From NCBI GenBank assembly GCA_028287445.1, contig JAQBPQ010000030.1:1-64000 (forward strand): a DNA stretch of 64,000 bases, written 5' to 3'. Source of the stretch: Cohnella sp. Its GTDB lineage: Bacteria; Bacillota; Bacilli; Paenibacillales; Paenibacillaceae. Every line of letters begins with the position of its first letter. Position 1 is the first letter of the stretch. Below, piece by piece: positions 1-8,779 of the stretch. A model generated the notes under the pieces. That model was not told where the DNA came from and ran no database searches. It saw only the letters and a list, made by a program, of their open reading frames with translations. The position numbers were made by a program, and so were the translations under genes.

Positions 1-1498
1 CGTAATCGTTTTGCAGCTCTTTAATCGTATCGCGGCGCGAAACAAGCGCCTCTCGCTTCTGCTCCCAGCGACGGGAAGCGGCTTGCGCTTCCTCCAGCTT
101 GCGTTGCAGCTCAGATGACCTGGCGCCTTCCGCCACATAGCGGTCGCGCACTTCCGTCAGCGTCTTGGCCGCGGCGGCCAGCCGCTCTTCCACACGGGTT
201 CGCCGGGTTTCCATCTCATCCGACTGCTGGCGCCACTTGGCTTCCTCTTCTGCGATCCTCGTCATCCGTCGCTCCAGCATTTCGCGCTGGCCTTCGCCGT
301 AGCGGATTTCATTGCGGGCCTGCGCCATCGCGTTCATCACTTCAAAAAGCTCGGCCTTCAGCCGATTTTCGCCTTCTTCGCCGCTGTCGGCCAAAGCCAG
401 CTTTTCTTCTTCACCCGACAGCCTGTCCGTTAGCGAGGCTCGCTCAATCTCAGCCTGCGCACGTTTCTCGTTTAGTGTTTCGCTTTCCGACGAGGCCTGT
501 GCGAATCTCTCCTCTGTGGAAGCCAGAGACTCGAGCAGCCCTTCCCGATTGCGCTCCAGGTTCGTTCTCCGCTCATTCAGCAGCTCCCCGAACCCTTCCG
601 CTTTCTCCGTCTCTTCACTGCAGCGAAGGAGCTCATCTTGCAGCTTCGCCATCTCTTCTTCCAATCGGACGAGCGTCTGGCGATCCTCTTCCAACATCGC
701 GTCGTGGGAGCTGACGAATGTCGACAACACCGTCTCTTCGTCGCGAAGCGCAGCGAGTCGTTCGTTCAGCTCTTTCCATGAAGCGTGTACGCCTTCGATT
801 TGATGGACGTACAAAGCAATTTCCTTCAGCTTCAGCTCTTCTTTGAGCGTTTTAAACAACCCGGCTTTTTCCGACTGCTTCTTAAGCGGCCCGACTTGGC
901 TCTCCAGTTCGCTCACGAGATCGTGGATGCGCAACAGGTTGTTTTCCGTGTCTTCGAGTTTCTTTTGTGCTTCTTTTTTGCGGCTCTTGTATTTCACGAT
1001 ACCGGAAGCTTCTTCGAAAATGCCGCGGCGATCCTCGGACCGGCTACTGAGGATTTCTTCAATGCGCCCTTGCCCGATGATGGCATAAGCTTCTCTGCCA
1101 ATCCCGGTATCCATGAACAGCTCGGTAATATCTTTCAGCCGGCAAGCCTGCTTGTTGATCAAATATTCACTTTCGCCGCTGCGATGGACACGTCGGGTTA
1201 CGGTCACTTCGCTGAATTCCAAAGGAAGCGTCTTATCGGTATTATCAAAAGTCAGCGAGACTTCGCCGAAATTAACCGGCTTGCGCGAATCGCTTCCCGC
1301 GAAAATGACGTCCTGCATATTGCCGCCGCGCAAAGACTTCGCGCTTTGTTCGCCAAGCACCCAGCGGATTCCGTCGGAAATGTTGCTTTTGCCGCTGCCG
1401 TTGGGCCCGACGACGGCGGTGATTCCGCGACCGAGTTCCAGTTCGGTTCGATCCGCAAATGATTTGAAACCGGCAAGTTCGATTCTCTTTAAGTTCAT
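1..1498 (-). CDS. smc: Chromosome segregation ATPase SMC (N-terminal part, cut by window edge)
   Basis: SMC forms the condensin-like SMC–ScpAB complex that compacts and separates sister chromosomes. The six-frame track does not list it because the frame runs off the window, but the minus strand from the ATG at 1498 reads MNLKRIELAGFKSFADRTELEF, then the Walker A motif GPNGSGKSN near residue 32, then the VLGEQSAKSLRG segment typical of the SMC head. The rest is Glu/Arg/Lys-rich coiled coil (LEEAQAASRSWEQKREAL). About 499 of the family's roughly 1190 residues are present, and the hinge and C-terminal head are missing only because of the window edge. It lies 16 bases after rnc, as in Bacillus subtilis (rnc–smc–ftsY). 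Confidence 0.95.
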   Translation of the reverse strand, partial: MNLKRIELAGFKSFADRTELELGRGITAVVGPNGSGKSNISDGIRWVLGEQSAKSLRGGNMQDVIFAGSDSRKPVNFGEVSLTFDNTDKTLPLEFSEVTVTRRVHRSGESEYLINKQACRLKDITELFMDTGIGREAYAIIGQGRIEEILSSRSEDRRGIFEEASGIVKYKSRKKEAQKKLEDTENNLLRIHDLVSELESQVGPLKKQSEKAGLFKTLKEELKLKEIALYVHQIEGVHASWKELNERLAALRDEETVLSTFVSSHDAMLEEDRQTLVRLEEEMAKLQDELLRCSEETEKAEGFGELLNERRTNLERNREGLLESLASTEERFAQASSESETLNEKRAQAEIERASLTDRLSGEEEKLALADSGEEGENRLKAELFEVMNAMAQARNEIRYGEGQREMLERRMTRIAEEEAKWRQQSDEMETRRTRVEERLAAAAKTLTEVRDRYVAEGARSSELQRKLEEAQAASRRWEQKREALVSRRDTIKELQNDY

Positions 1499-1514
1499 CT
1501 GCTGCAATCACCTC

Positions 1515-2237
1515 TTATTCGGTCGTGGGTGGTGTTCGTGGCTGCGTGCTATCTGCGAGCAAACGCAGTGCTTGCGAGGCGGCTTGCTGTTCCGCTTCTT
1601 TTTTGGAGCGGCCGGCGCCCCGCCCGAGCGGCCGTTGGCCGACATGGACGACGGCGACGAATTCCCGGTCATGCGCGGGGCCGCGTTCTTCGACAATGTG
1701 ATAGTCCAACGGGCCATATCCCAGATGCTGCACTTTTTCCTGCAATTCGGTTTTATAGTCCTTCAGTGAAGCCTGTCCGTCACCCGGAAGAAGGGGGAAC
1801 AGATGGCTTTCCAGAAAACTTCGAACCGGCTCAAGCCCTTGATCGAGATAGAGCGCTCCGACAAACGCCTCGAAAGCATCCGCCAGCAAGGATGGCCGCG
1901 TGCGGCCCCCCGTTTGCTCCTCCCCTTTGCCGAGCAGCACGACTTGCCCGAAATCGAGCGCCTCGGCAAAACGGACAAGCGAAGGCTCGCATACGATGCT
2001 CGCCCGCAAACGGGTTAATTCGCCTTCCGGACGGTCCGGATATCGGCGGTATAAATATTCCGACACGGTCAGTTGCAGTACCGCGTCTCCGAGAAACTCC
2101 AGCCTTTCATTGTCCGAAGTCCGCACGCCTCTCTGCTCATTCACAAACGACGTATGAGTGAATGCTTGGCGGAGCAGTCCGGCGTTCCGAAAAACGACGC
2201 CCGTCCTTTCCTGCAGCTTACGAAAAGTGTCTTTCAT
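1515..2237 (-). CDS. rnc: Ribonuclease III
   Basis: RNase III cleaves double-stranded RNA and matures 16S/23S rRNA precursors. The protein is 240 residues, the usual length. It has the catalytic signature [12 protein letters not shown] near residue 43, the second acidic cluster [15 protein letters not shown] near residue 115, and a C-terminal dsRNA-binding domain ([11 protein letters not shown] to [13 protein letters not shown]). The track ORF begins far upstream (2489) inside fabF. I chose the ATG at 2237, which starts [13 protein letters not shown] and is preceded by GGAGGG at good distance. It sits between fabF and smc, with a terminator-like hairpin separating it from fabF, so it may have partly independent expression. 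Confidence 0.96.
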   Translation of the reverse strand: MKDTFRKLQERTGVVFRNAGLLRQAFTHTSFVNEQRGVRTSDNERLEFLGDAVLQLTVSEYLYRRYPDRPEGELTRLRASIVCEPSLVRFAEALDFGQVVLLGKGEEQTGGRTRPSLLADAFEAFVGALYLDQGLEPVRSFLESHLFPLLPGDGQASLKDYKTELQEKVQHLGYGPLDYHIVEERGPAHDREFVAVVHVGQRPLGRGAGRSKKEAEQQAASQALRLLADSTQPRTPPTTE

Positions 2238-2280
2238 GCTTTGCCCTCCTGTTTCCCCGAAGCCCGCCGCAAATGGAAAC

Positions 2281-2308
2281 GACGCAGACGGCATAAGCCG
2301 CCTGCGTC
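2281..2308 (-). terminator. Hairpin between fabF and rnc
   Basis: A 12-bp stem (GACGCAGGCGGC / GCCGTCTGCGTC, one G·U) with a 4-base loop lies 18 bases after the fabF stop on the minus strand. It is followed by GTTTCCATTT, a weak T-rich tail. It probably terminates or attenuates fab transcription before rnc–smc. Confidence 0.6.
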
Positions 2309-2325
2309 GCCCTATTCCGCGCCGA

Positions 2326-3567
2326 TTAGGCTTCGTATTTGCGCATGATGAGCGTGGCGTTATGACCGCCGAAGCCGAACGAATTCGACAAAGCGGTTCG
2401 AACGTTCGCCTGCCGCGCCTTGTTCGGCACATAATCGAGATCCAGTTCCGGATCCTGATTGTCCAAATTAATCGTTGGCGGAATGTCACCGTTCTGCAGG
2501 GTCATCACCAGAATGACCGATTCGATTCCTCCGGCCGCTCCGAGTAAGTGCCCCGTCATCGATTTGGTGGAGCTTACGGCCAGTGTATACGCGTGATTGC
2601 CGAATGCCTTCTTGATGGCGATCGTCTCCGATAGGTCGCCCACCGGAGTCGAGGTGCCATGCGCGTTAATGTAATCGATCTCTTCCGGCTCGATGCCTGC
2701 GTCCTTGATCGCCCGGGCCATCGAGCGCGCTGCGCCGTCCGGGTCCGGTTCGACCATATCGTAGGCGTCGCCGCTCATGCCATAACCGATTACTTCGGCG
2801 TATATCCGTGCGCCCCGTTTCTGAGCGTGTTCCAATGATTCCAAGATCATGACGCCGGATCCTTCGCCCATTACGAAACCGTCGCGGTCGACGTCGAAGG
2901 GGCGGCTCGCTTTTTCCGGCTCTTCGTTGCGTGTGCTCATTGCTCTCATGGAGCAGAAACCCGCCAAGCCGATCGGCCGGATCGTGGCTTCGGCGCCTCC
3001 GCAAATCATGGCGTCTGCATCGCCGCGTTGAATGATTTTGAAAGAGTCGCCGATGGAATGGGTACCCGTCGCACAGGCGGAGACCGCCGTTGTGTTCGGG
3101 CCTTTGGCACCGGTCAGCATGGATACTTGGCCGCTCGCCATATTGGCGATCATCATCGGAATGAAGAACGGGCTGACGCGGCGGGGACCTTTTTCCAAGA
3201 GAATCGTATGCTGCTCTTCCCAAGTGCCGAGGCCGCCGATACCCGAGCCGACGATAACGCCTACTCGCTCGGGATCCGCATTCTCTCCGATCTGGAGTCC
3301 GGAATCTTGGAGGGCCATCAGGCTGGCAACCGCGCCGAACTGCACAAAACGGTCCATTTTGCGCGTTACTTTCTTATCGAGACCAAACTCTTGCGGGTTG
3401 AAATTCTTGATCTCCGCCGCAATCTTCGTCGTATATTCGGACGTATCGAAGGCTTCGATACGACTGATGCCGGATTTTCCGGAGAGCAGATTATTCCAAA
3501 ACGCAGGTATATCGGAACCGAGGGAAGTGATAACTCCCATCCCGGTAACTACCACTCGGTGTGTCAA
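2326..3567 (-). CDS. fabF: 3-oxoacyl-[acyl-carrier-protein] synthase II
   Basis: FabF condenses malonyl-ACP with acyl-ACP during fatty-acid chain elongation (type II FAS, cytoplasm). The protein is 413 residues, normal for the family. It shows the thiolase-fold start [17 protein letters not shown], the active-site cysteine in [16 protein letters not shown] near residue 165, and the two catalytic histidines in [12 protein letters not shown] (about 305) and [14 protein letters not shown] (about 340). It follows acpP in the same direction with a 78-base gap that holds a small hairpin. As part of the fapR-led operon it is expected to be repressed by FapR. Confidence 0.97.
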   Translation of the reverse strand: MTHRVVVTGMGVITSLGSDIPAFWNNLLSGKSGISRIEAFDTSEYTTKIAAEIKNFNPQEFGLDKKVTRKMDRFVQFGAVASLMALQDSGLQIGENADPERVGVIVGSGIGGLGTWEEQHTILLEKGPRRVSPFFIPMMIANMASGQVSMLTGAKGPNTTAVSACATGTHSIGDSFKIIQRGDADAMICGGAEATIRPIGLAGFCSMRAMSTRNEEPEKASRPFDVDRDGFVMGEGSGVMILESLEHAQKRGARIYAEVIGYGMSGDAYDMVEPDPDGAARSMARAIKDAGIEPEEIDYINAHGTSTPVGDLSETIAIKKAFGNHAYTLAVSSTKSMTGHLLGAAGGIESVILVMTLQNGDIPPTINLDNQDPELDLDYVPNKARQANVRTALSNSFGFGGHNATLIMRKYEA

Positions 3568-3613
3568 AACCAGTTCACCTCTTCAGGGCTAAAGACGCTT
3601 TGAATGTGGAGAA

Positions 3614-3634
3614 GTCCCGTCTTACGAACGGGAC
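3614..3634 (-). other. Small hairpin between acpP and fabF
   Basis: GTCCCGT-TCGTAAG-ACGGGAC forms a 7-bp perfect stem in the 78-base acpP–fabF gap. There is no T-run behind it, so it is more likely an mRNA processing or stabilising structure (acpP is usually needed in excess) than a terminator. That role is inference. Confidence 0.35.
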
Positions 3635-3645
3635 CTTGGCCATCA

Positions 3646-3879
3646 TTACGAATGAGATTGTATGTAATTTACGACTTCTCCCACTGTGGTGATCTTCTCA
3701 GCATCCTCATCGGAAATCTCCAAGTCGAATTCGTCTTCGAGTTCCATCACGAGTTCGACCACGTCGAGAGAATCAGCGCCCAAGTCATCTTTGAAGTTCG
3801 CTTCGTTGGTCACTTCGGCCTCTTCCACTCCAAGGCGCTCAATGACGATGCGTTTCACGCGATCATAAACATCGGACAT
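3646..3879 (-). CDS. acpP: Acyl carrier protein
   Basis: ACP carries growing acyl chains on a phosphopantetheine arm. The 77-residue protein is strongly acidic and has the attachment motif [12 protein letters not shown], with Ser in DSL near residue 37. The track ORF starts 7 codons earlier (3900). The ATG at 3879 ([12 protein letters not shown]) is preferred because GGGAGGTG lies 7 bases before it and the length then matches the family. It is separated from fabG by an unusually long gap (about 210 bases) that contains three degenerate tandem repeats. Confidence 0.96.
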   Translation of the reverse strand: MSDVYDRVKRIVIERLGVEEAEVTNEANFKDDLGADSLDVVELVMELEDEFDLEISDEDAEKITTVGEVVNYIQSHS

Positions 3880-3936
3880 CCGGTTCACCTCCCTTACCAT
3901 ATTATACGTGAATCATGGACAAAAAGCCATACAAGT

Positions 3937-4062
3937 AAGCGTAAACCGAGCCGTTCAGAAATGCAAGGACGGCACGCAGGTTTCGCGGCAACAGAAGCGT
4001 AAACCGAATCGCCGGATGAATCAAGGCGAGTGAAGTTTCGCGTCAAAAGAAGCGTAAACGAG
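3937..4062. repeat. Three degenerate tandem repeats upstream of acpP
   Basis: The box AAGCGTAAACCGAG recurs at 3937, 3995 and 4050, a period of 58 then 55 bases. It is embedded in longer similar units: GTTTCGCGGCAACAGAAGCGTAAAC versus GTTTCGCGTCAAAAGAAGCGTAAAC, and GAAATGCAAG after copies 1 and 3. It fills most of the fabG–acpP intergenic region. No protein is encoded there. Function is unknown. Confidence 0.7.
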
Positions 4063-4089
4063 CCCGGTGCGAAATGCAAGCGGTACCCC

Positions 4090-4842
4090 CTACATGTACA
4101 TTCCGCCGTCCACATGGATCGTCTGGCCGGTCATGTAAGAGGCCGCGTCCGAAGCCAGATACAGCACACAGGAGGCGATTTCTTCCGGCCGCCCGATGCG
4201 GCCGAGCGGGATCTCGTTCTCCAGTTTCTCCTTCATGTCGGCAGGCAGCTTGTCGGTCATGTCCGTTCCGATAAACCCGGGAGCCACGGCGTTAACGGTA
4301 ATGTTCCGTGACGCCAGTTCGCGGGCGGCGGACTTGGTGAGGCCGATGACACCCGCTTTGGCGGCGACGTAGTTGGCCTGCCCGGCGTTGCCGAGAGTGC
4401 CGACGACGGAAGAGATGTTGATGATGCGGCCGGAACGCTGCTTCATCATGGAACGCGTGACGGCTTTGATGCCATTAAATACGCCCTTGAGGTTCGTCTC
4501 AATCACGGCATCGAACTCTTCTTCTTTCATCCGCATGATTAGATTGTCTCGGGTGATGCCGGCATTATTCACCAAAATATCCAGCTTACCGAATGTCCCA
4601 AGCACGCCGGCGACCATATCTTCGAACTCTGTGGGCTTACCTACGTTCGCTTTGACCATTATGGCTTTGCGTCCAAGCGCTTCGATCGCTTTCACGGTTT
4701 CCGCGGCGGCGGCTTCGCTGCCGGCGTAGTTAACCGCCACATCTGCGCCTGCTTCCGCCAACGCCACGGCGATCGCCCGCCCGATTCCCCGGGATGCGCC
4801 GGTAACCAGTGCCGTTTTGCCCGTCAAATCCCACATGGGCAT
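4090..4842 (-). CDS. fabG: 3-oxoacyl-ACP reductase, also readable as the C-terminal half of a FabD–FabG fusion
   Basis: FabG reduces 3-ketoacyl-ACP with NADPH. From the ATG at 4842 (MPMWDLTGK) it is 250 residues with all short-chain dehydrogenase marks: [12 protein letters not shown] cofactor loop near residue 13, NNAG near 90, catalytic Ser in ISSVVG and YVAAK (Tyr/Lys) near 155–160, and C-terminal [22 protein letters not shown] lies 9 bases before this ATG, so separate initiation is likely. However, no stop codon separates it from fabD: the frame is continuous over 563 codons (4090–5781). Whether cells make FabG alone, a fusion, or both cannot be decided from sequence. Confidence 0.93.
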   Translation of the reverse strand: MPMWDLTGKTALVTGASRGIGRAIAVALAEAGADVAVNYAGSEAAAAETVKAIEALGRKAIMVKANVGKPTEFEDMVAGVLGTFGKLDILVNNAGITRDNLIMRMKEEEFDAVIETNLKGVFNGIKAVTRSMMKQRSGRIINISSVVGTLGNAGQANYVAAKAGVIGLTKSAARELASRNITVNAVAPGFIGTDMTDKLPADMKEKLENEIPLGRIGRPEEIASCVLYLASDAASYMTGQTIHVDGGMYM

Positions 4843-5781
4843 CGTTGTCGGCCTCCTTTCGGTTGTTTCGCGTGCCGCGGCGGCCGTATTGATCGACACG
4901 ACCTGCACCGACTTGTCGATTTTGCGGATCAAGCCGGCCAGTACCGTACCGGAGCCGATTTCCACGAACGTGTCGACGCCTTGCCCGATCAGGCAACGCA
5001 CCGTGTCTTCCCAGAGCACGGGCGAGACGACTTGCTGAACAAGCAGCTGTCGGAGTTCTGTGCCGGCCGTCACAGGCTGCGCGGTGACATTGGCGACCAC
5101 CGGTACTGCGGCATCACGAAAATCCGCTTCCGCCAGTACGCCCGCCAGCCGATCGGCCGCCGGCTGCATAAGCGACGAATGGAAAGGCCCGCTCACTTCC
5201 AGCGGGATAACCCGCTTCGCGCCGGCTTCCTTGCCGCGCCGGGCGATGGCTGCCACGCCTTCCGCCGAGCCGGACACGACAATTTGGCCCGGGCAGTTGA
5301 TGTTGGCGAGTTCCACCCGGCCAACTGTAGCCGACACTTCGAGGCAGAGCGCTGCCAAAGGCTCGCGTTCCGCCCCCATAACGGCCGCCATGGCCCCTTG
5401 TCCGCCGGGAACGGCCTGCTCCATGAATTGTCCGCGCGCTCGTACCAGCCGAATGGCTTCTTCGAACTCGAGCACGCCGGCAGCGATGAGGGCGCTATAT
5501 TCACCTAAGCTGTGCCCGGCGACGTAATCCGGCTTCACTCCCTGCATTTTATATACCTCGAGGAGAGCAATGCTTGTCGCCAGCAATGCCGGCTGGGTGT
5601 TGGCCGTCTGCCGGAGATCCTCCTCCGGTCCTTCGAACGCGAGCTTGGTCAGCGGGAAACCAAGCGCAGCGTCCGCGCGGTCGAACACCTGTCGCGCAGC
5701 GTCCAGCTGTTCATAAGCGTCCTTTCCCATTCCGACCGATTGCGAGCCTTGGCCGGGAAATACGAATGCGATTTTGCCCAA
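4843..5781 (-). CDS. fabD: Malonyl-CoA:ACP transacylase, fused in frame to FabG (no stop codon)
   Basis: FabD moves malonyl from CoA to ACP, supplying the elongation substrate. Residues 1–313 of the 563-codon ORF (4090–5781) carry the family signatures: [12 protein letters not shown] at the start, active-site serine in [16 protein letters not shown] near residue 90, the conserved arginine segment [11 protein letters not shown], and the catalytic histidine in [11 protein letters not shown] near 200. The usual end (VQVVSINT...) is followed by [23 protein letters not shown], which leads straight into FabG. A stop is expected near there; the GAA at 4860–4858 is a single G-to-T change from TAA. 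It is therefore either a genuine fusion or a lost stop. Confidence 0.93.
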
Positions 5782-5809
5782 CGTGTTCCCTCCCGTTATG
5801 CGGTCCGCC

Positions 5810-6796
5810 TTACAGAATCAGTACAGACGCTCCCCAAGTCAAACCGCCGCCGAAGCCTACCAGGAGCAGGCAGTCGCCTTCCTTTGCGCGCCCTTCCTCC
5901 ACCGCCTCGGCGAGCGCAAGCGGAATCGATGCCGAGGACACATTGCCGTACCGGTCAAGATTGATCACGCACTTGTCTTCCGGCAAATCCAGACGTTCCA
6001 TCGCGGATTGAATGATTCGAACGTTCGCCTGGTGGGGGATCAGCAGGTCGATGTCGTTTTTGCCGAGACCGGCTTTGGCCAGCGCTTCTTCCGCAGAGCT
6101 GCCCATTACCCGGACGGCGAATTTGAATACGTCTCGTCCGTTCATCTCCAAGAAATGGCGCCCCTCTGCCACGGATTGCGCCGTGGACGGAATTCTGGAT
6201 CCGCCTCCGGCCATTCGAAGCAGTTCGCCTCCCGACCCGTCGGCACCCAGCACGAAAGAGCGGAATCCGCGGCCTTCCGCCACTTCGCCCACCACAACGG
6301 CGCCGGCACCGTCTCCGAACAGAATGCAGGTATTGCGATCCGAATAGTCCGTAATACGGGAAAGACACTCCGCTCCTACAACAAGGATATGGCGGTACAT
6401 GCCGGTTTTGATGAAGCCTGTTGCGGTCGCGAGGGCGTAAATGAATCCGGTGCAGGCTGCCGACAGATCAAATGCAGCCGACTGCTTCGCCCCGAGCCGT
6501 TCCTGCAGCAAGCAGGCGGTCGAAGGAAAAAACATGTCCGGAGTAATCGTGGCGACAATGATGAGGTCCAACTGGTCGGCCGTCAAGCCTGCTGCTTGGA
6601 GCGCTCGGAGCGAAGCTTCGTACGCAAGATCCGACGTCGCTTGGGCCGGATCTGCTATTCTCCGCTCCCGGATGCCTGTCCGACTCACAATCCATTCGTC
6701 GTTGGTCTCCACCATTTGTTCCAAATCTTGATTGGTCAATCGGCGTTCCGGAACGTATTTGCCGGTTCCTAGAATGCCTACGGGTATTTCTCGCAT
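5810..6796 (-). CDS. fabH: 3-oxoacyl-ACP synthase III
   Basis: FabH starts fatty-acid synthesis by condensing acyl-CoA primers with malonyl-ACP. It has the N-terminal [16 protein letters not shown], active-site cysteine in [15 protein letters not shown] near residue 113, [17 protein letters not shown] (His) near 240, and [14 protein letters not shown] (Asn) near 270; it ends [13 protein letters not shown]. The track start is a GTG at 6811 overlapping the plsX stop by 4 bases (GTGA). I prefer the ATG at 6796 ([15 protein letters not shown]) by family alignment, but either is possible through translational coupling. Lies 28 bases before fabD. Confidence 0.96.
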   Translation of the reverse strand: MREIPVGILGTGKYVPERRLTNQDLEQMVETNDEWIVSRTGIRERRIADPAQATSDLAYEASLRALQAAGLTADQLDLIIVATITPDMFFPSTACLLQERLGAKQSAAFDLSAACTGFIYALATATGFIKTGMYRHILVVGAECLSRITDYSDRNTCILFGDGAGAVVVGEVAEGRGFRSFVLGADGSGGELLRMAGGGSRIPSTAQSVAEGRHFLEMNGRDVFKFAVRVMGSSAEEALAKAGLGKNDIDLLIPHQANVRIIQSAMERLDLPEDKCVINLDRYGNVSSASIPLALAEAVEEGRAKEGDCLLLVGFGGGLTWGASVLIL

Positions 6797-6807
6797 CGTT
6801 TTTTGTC

Positions 6808-7797
6808 TCACTTTCCGCCGAATTCGCCCTTAATCGCTGATACGAGCCCTCCGGTGAGCGCCGTCCGAGTCTGGCGGATCGCCGTCATCATCGCTTGGAC
6901 ATCGGATGATCCGTGTCCTTTCACCACGAGGCCGTTCAGTCCGAGCAGCGGCGCTCCGTTGTATTCATTGTAATCCAGTTTCTGCTTGACCCGTCGAAAG
7001 CTTGGTTTCAGCATGGCGGCCGCCAGTTTGGATTTCCAGGAAGCGGTCATCTCTTGGCGCAAAACCTTAAAAATAATGTCCGCGACGCCTTCGATCGCCT
7101 TTAGCATGACGTTGCCCGAAAATCCGTCGCATACGAGCACATCGCAGGCCCCGTCCAGCACATCACGAGATTCGACATTGCCGACAAAATAGATCGGCGC
7201 GTTCTCCAGCAGCTTGAATGCCGCTTTCGTGAGCTCATTGCCCTTGGCCGCTTCGGTGCCGACATTGAGCAGACCGACCCGCGGCTTAGACATCCCATGC
7301 GTTTTTTGACGATACAGGCTGCCCATCAAAGCGTATTGCAGCAAATTCTCCGGTTTGGCGTCCATATTGGCGCCGAGATCCAACGCCAGCACTCCTACAT
7401 TATCAAGAGTCGGCAGCATCGGAGCAAGCCCCGGACGATCGATCCCGGGAAGCCTCCCTACCACGAGCAGGCCTGTGGCCATCAACGCGCCGGTGTTGCC
7501 GGCCGAGATCATGGCGTCTGCCGAGCCTTCCTTCACCATTCGGCCGGCAACCACCATCGAGGAGGCGGTTTTACGACGGACTGCTCGTACGGGCTCTTCG
7601 TCCGCCTCGATGACTTCCGGCGCTTCTTCTAGGGAAACATTGGAGGGCATGCGGCCTGATAGAAACGGTCTGATCGCTTCCGTTCGGCCGACGAGAACAA
7701 ACTGCGTGTCCGGCCATTCCGCGGCGGCTTGCAGCACCGCTTCCGTTTGGGCTCGCGGCGCGTGATCGCCGCCCATGGCATCTATGGCGATTTTCAA
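6808..7797 (-). CDS. plsX: Phosphate acyltransferase PlsX
   Basis: PlsX converts acyl-ACP to acyl-phosphate, feeding PlsY in phosphatidic acid synthesis at the membrane. It is 329 residues, typical. It opens MKIAIDAMGGDHAPRAQTEAVL, contains the conserved ISAGNTGALMATG segment near residue 97 and VCDGFSGNVMLKAIEG near 215. The start codon is a TTG at 7797 that overlaps the fapR stop (TTGA), with AAGGGGGCGG ahead of it, so translation is coupled to fapR. The order fapR–plsX–fab is the classic Bacillus arrangement. Confidence 0.96.
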   Translation of the reverse strand: MKIAIDAMGGDHAPRAQTEAVLQAAAEWPDTQFVLVGRTEAIRPFLSGRMPSNVSLEEAPEVIEADEEPVRAVRRKTASSMVVAGRMVKEGSADAMISAGNTGALMATGLLVVGRLPGIDRPGLAPMLPTLDNVGVLALDLGANMDAKPENLLQYALMGSLYRQKTHGMSKPRVGLLNVGTEAAKGNELTKAAFKLLENAPIYFVGNVESRDVLDGACDVLVCDGFSGNVMLKAIEGVADIIFKVLRQEMTASWKSKLAAAMLKPSFRRVKQKLDYNEYNGAPLLGLNGLVVKGHGSSDVQAMMTAIRQTRTALTGGLVSAIKGEFGGK

Positions 7798-8387
7798 TGG
7801 GATCCGCCCCCTTCATGTTCTGAGTCACCTGCCGAGCGGTAAATCACGAAATTCCCTTGAAACACCATCTCTTCTCCCACGTAAGTGAATACTTCCACTT
7901 TGGCTTTTCCTTTAACGGCGCCGCTGGAACGGACATACGCTTTGGCAATGCACTTCTCCGCCAATCGCGCAGGCCGGATAAACCGAATGTCGGCGGAAGC
8001 CGTCAACGCGATCTCATCATTGATGACCGCCACGGCCAGCGAGTTCGCTTGCGCGAATACGTGATGGCCGCGGGCGATGCCGCTCCGGGAAAACACATGT
8101 TCTTCGCGTATTTCAAAAATCGAAATCCCACTCTTATCGAGCTGTAAATCCACAATGTCTCCGATCACTTCATGCAGCGGCAAAGACCGGACGGGATCGT
8201 ACGAACGCTCCGCCATCATCTTCAGCCGTTCCCGCAGTTCCGGAATAGCCAGCTCAAGACGGTCCAGCCGGATCGTCTGGATGCTGACCTTGAGCTGACG
8301 GGTAAGCTCGCGGTCGGTGAGAAACGGATTCTCCTCGATCAGTCGGCTGAGTTGCTGGTGACGTTGACGTTTGGGAATACGTTCCAC
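7794..8387 (-). CDS. fapR: Transcription factor FapR, malonyl-CoA-responsive repressor
   Basis: FapR represses fatty-acid and phospholipid genes and is released by malonyl-CoA. The protein has an N-terminal helix-turn-helix (PFLTDRELTRQLKVSIQTIRLDRLELAIPELRER) and a C-terminal hot-dog domain (HVFSRSGIARGHHVFAQANSLAVAVINDEIALTASADIRF). The track ORF starts at 8465, but that would place the promoter -10 and the FapR operator inside the coding region. I therefore choose a GTG near 8387 (then ERIPKRQRHQQL), giving 197 residues, close to the Bacillus subtilis length; a GTG at 8396 is an alternative. First gene of the plsX–fab operon and probably autoregulated. Confidence 0.92.
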   Translation of the reverse strand: MERIPKRQRHQQLSRLIEENPFLTDRELTRQLKVSIQTIRLDRLELAIPELRERLKMMAERSYDPVRSLPLHEVIGDIVDLQLDKSGISIFEIREEHVFSRSGIARGHHVFAQANSLAVAVINDEIALTASADIRFIRPARLAEKCIAKAYVRSSGAVKGKAKVEVFTYVGEEMVFQGNFVIYRSAGDSEHEGGGSH

Positions 8388-8419
8388 CTTCACCACCGCT
8401 TTCTTTGTCAGGAATTGGT

Positions 8420-8436
8420 TTAATACCTGGTGCCAA
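8420..8436 (-). promoter_or_regulatory. FapR operator
   Basis: The plus strand reads TTAATACCTGGTGCCAA, which matches the Bacillus FapR consensus TTAGTACCTGGTACTAA at 14 of 17 positions, including the central TACCTGGT. It lies just downstream of the fapR -10 box, where bound FapR would block transcription. Confidence 0.8.
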
Positions 8437-8441
8437 AGAGA

Positions 8442-8476
8442 GTATAAAGAAAAACGCGCCCGCATGCAATCGACGG
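8442..8476 (-). promoter_or_regulatory. SigA-type promoter of fapR–plsX–fab operon
   Basis: On the minus strand, TTGCAT, a 17-base spacer and TATACT lie immediately before the FapR operator. The element spacing is ideal. Coordinates are approximate to a few bases. Confidence 0.65.
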
Positions 8477-8549
8477 AAGGCTTCGAGAGAACCGAACTCT
8501 AGAGTCCATACTCGCCGATCCGTCGCTCACGCAGGACGCGTCAGTTATC

Positions 8550-8723
8550 TTATTGCTTAATGATTTCGCGAGATTTGTAAGTGCCGCAAACCTTGCAAAC
8601 GCGGTGCGCCAGCTTCAGCTCGCCGCATTGATCGCATTTCACCATGCCCGGAACGACCAATTTGAAGTGTGTCCGGCGCTTATTTTTGCGGGCTTTCGAT
8701 GTTTTTCCAAAAGGAACTGCCAT
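8550..8723 (-). CDS. rpmF: 50S ribosomal protein L32, zinc-binding form
   Basis: This 57-residue protein, too short for the track, reads [57 protein letters not shown]. The two CxxC pairs (CDQC, CKVC) mark the zinc-containing form of L32. The start ATG at 8723 is preceded by AAGGAGGTGGGAAC. It follows the DUF177 gene with a short gap and shares its promoter, the same pair seen across bacteria (yceD–rpmF). The presence of zinc-ligand cysteines suggests this is the zinc-replete paralogue. Confidence 0.97.
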   Translation of the reverse strand: MAVPFGKTSKARKNKRRTHFKLVVPGMVKCDQCGELKLAHRVCKVCGTYKSREIIKQ

Positions 8724-8779
8724 GTTCCCACCTCCTTATCCAATTACGAATGCCGCCGAGGCGCGAAGCCGGCTGCGGA

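Noticed and set aside
1-1476. Many plus-strand ORFs and two minus-strand ORFs in the track (for example 115..714, 785..1462, 1252..1476)
   Set aside because: They are shadows of smc, which reads through the window edge on the minus strand and is therefore missing from the track; none has a family-like sequence.
8388-8465. N-terminal extension of the fapR ORF (MRARFSLYSLWHQVLNQFLTKK)
   Set aside because: It overlaps the promoter and the FapR operator and has no counterpart in the family.
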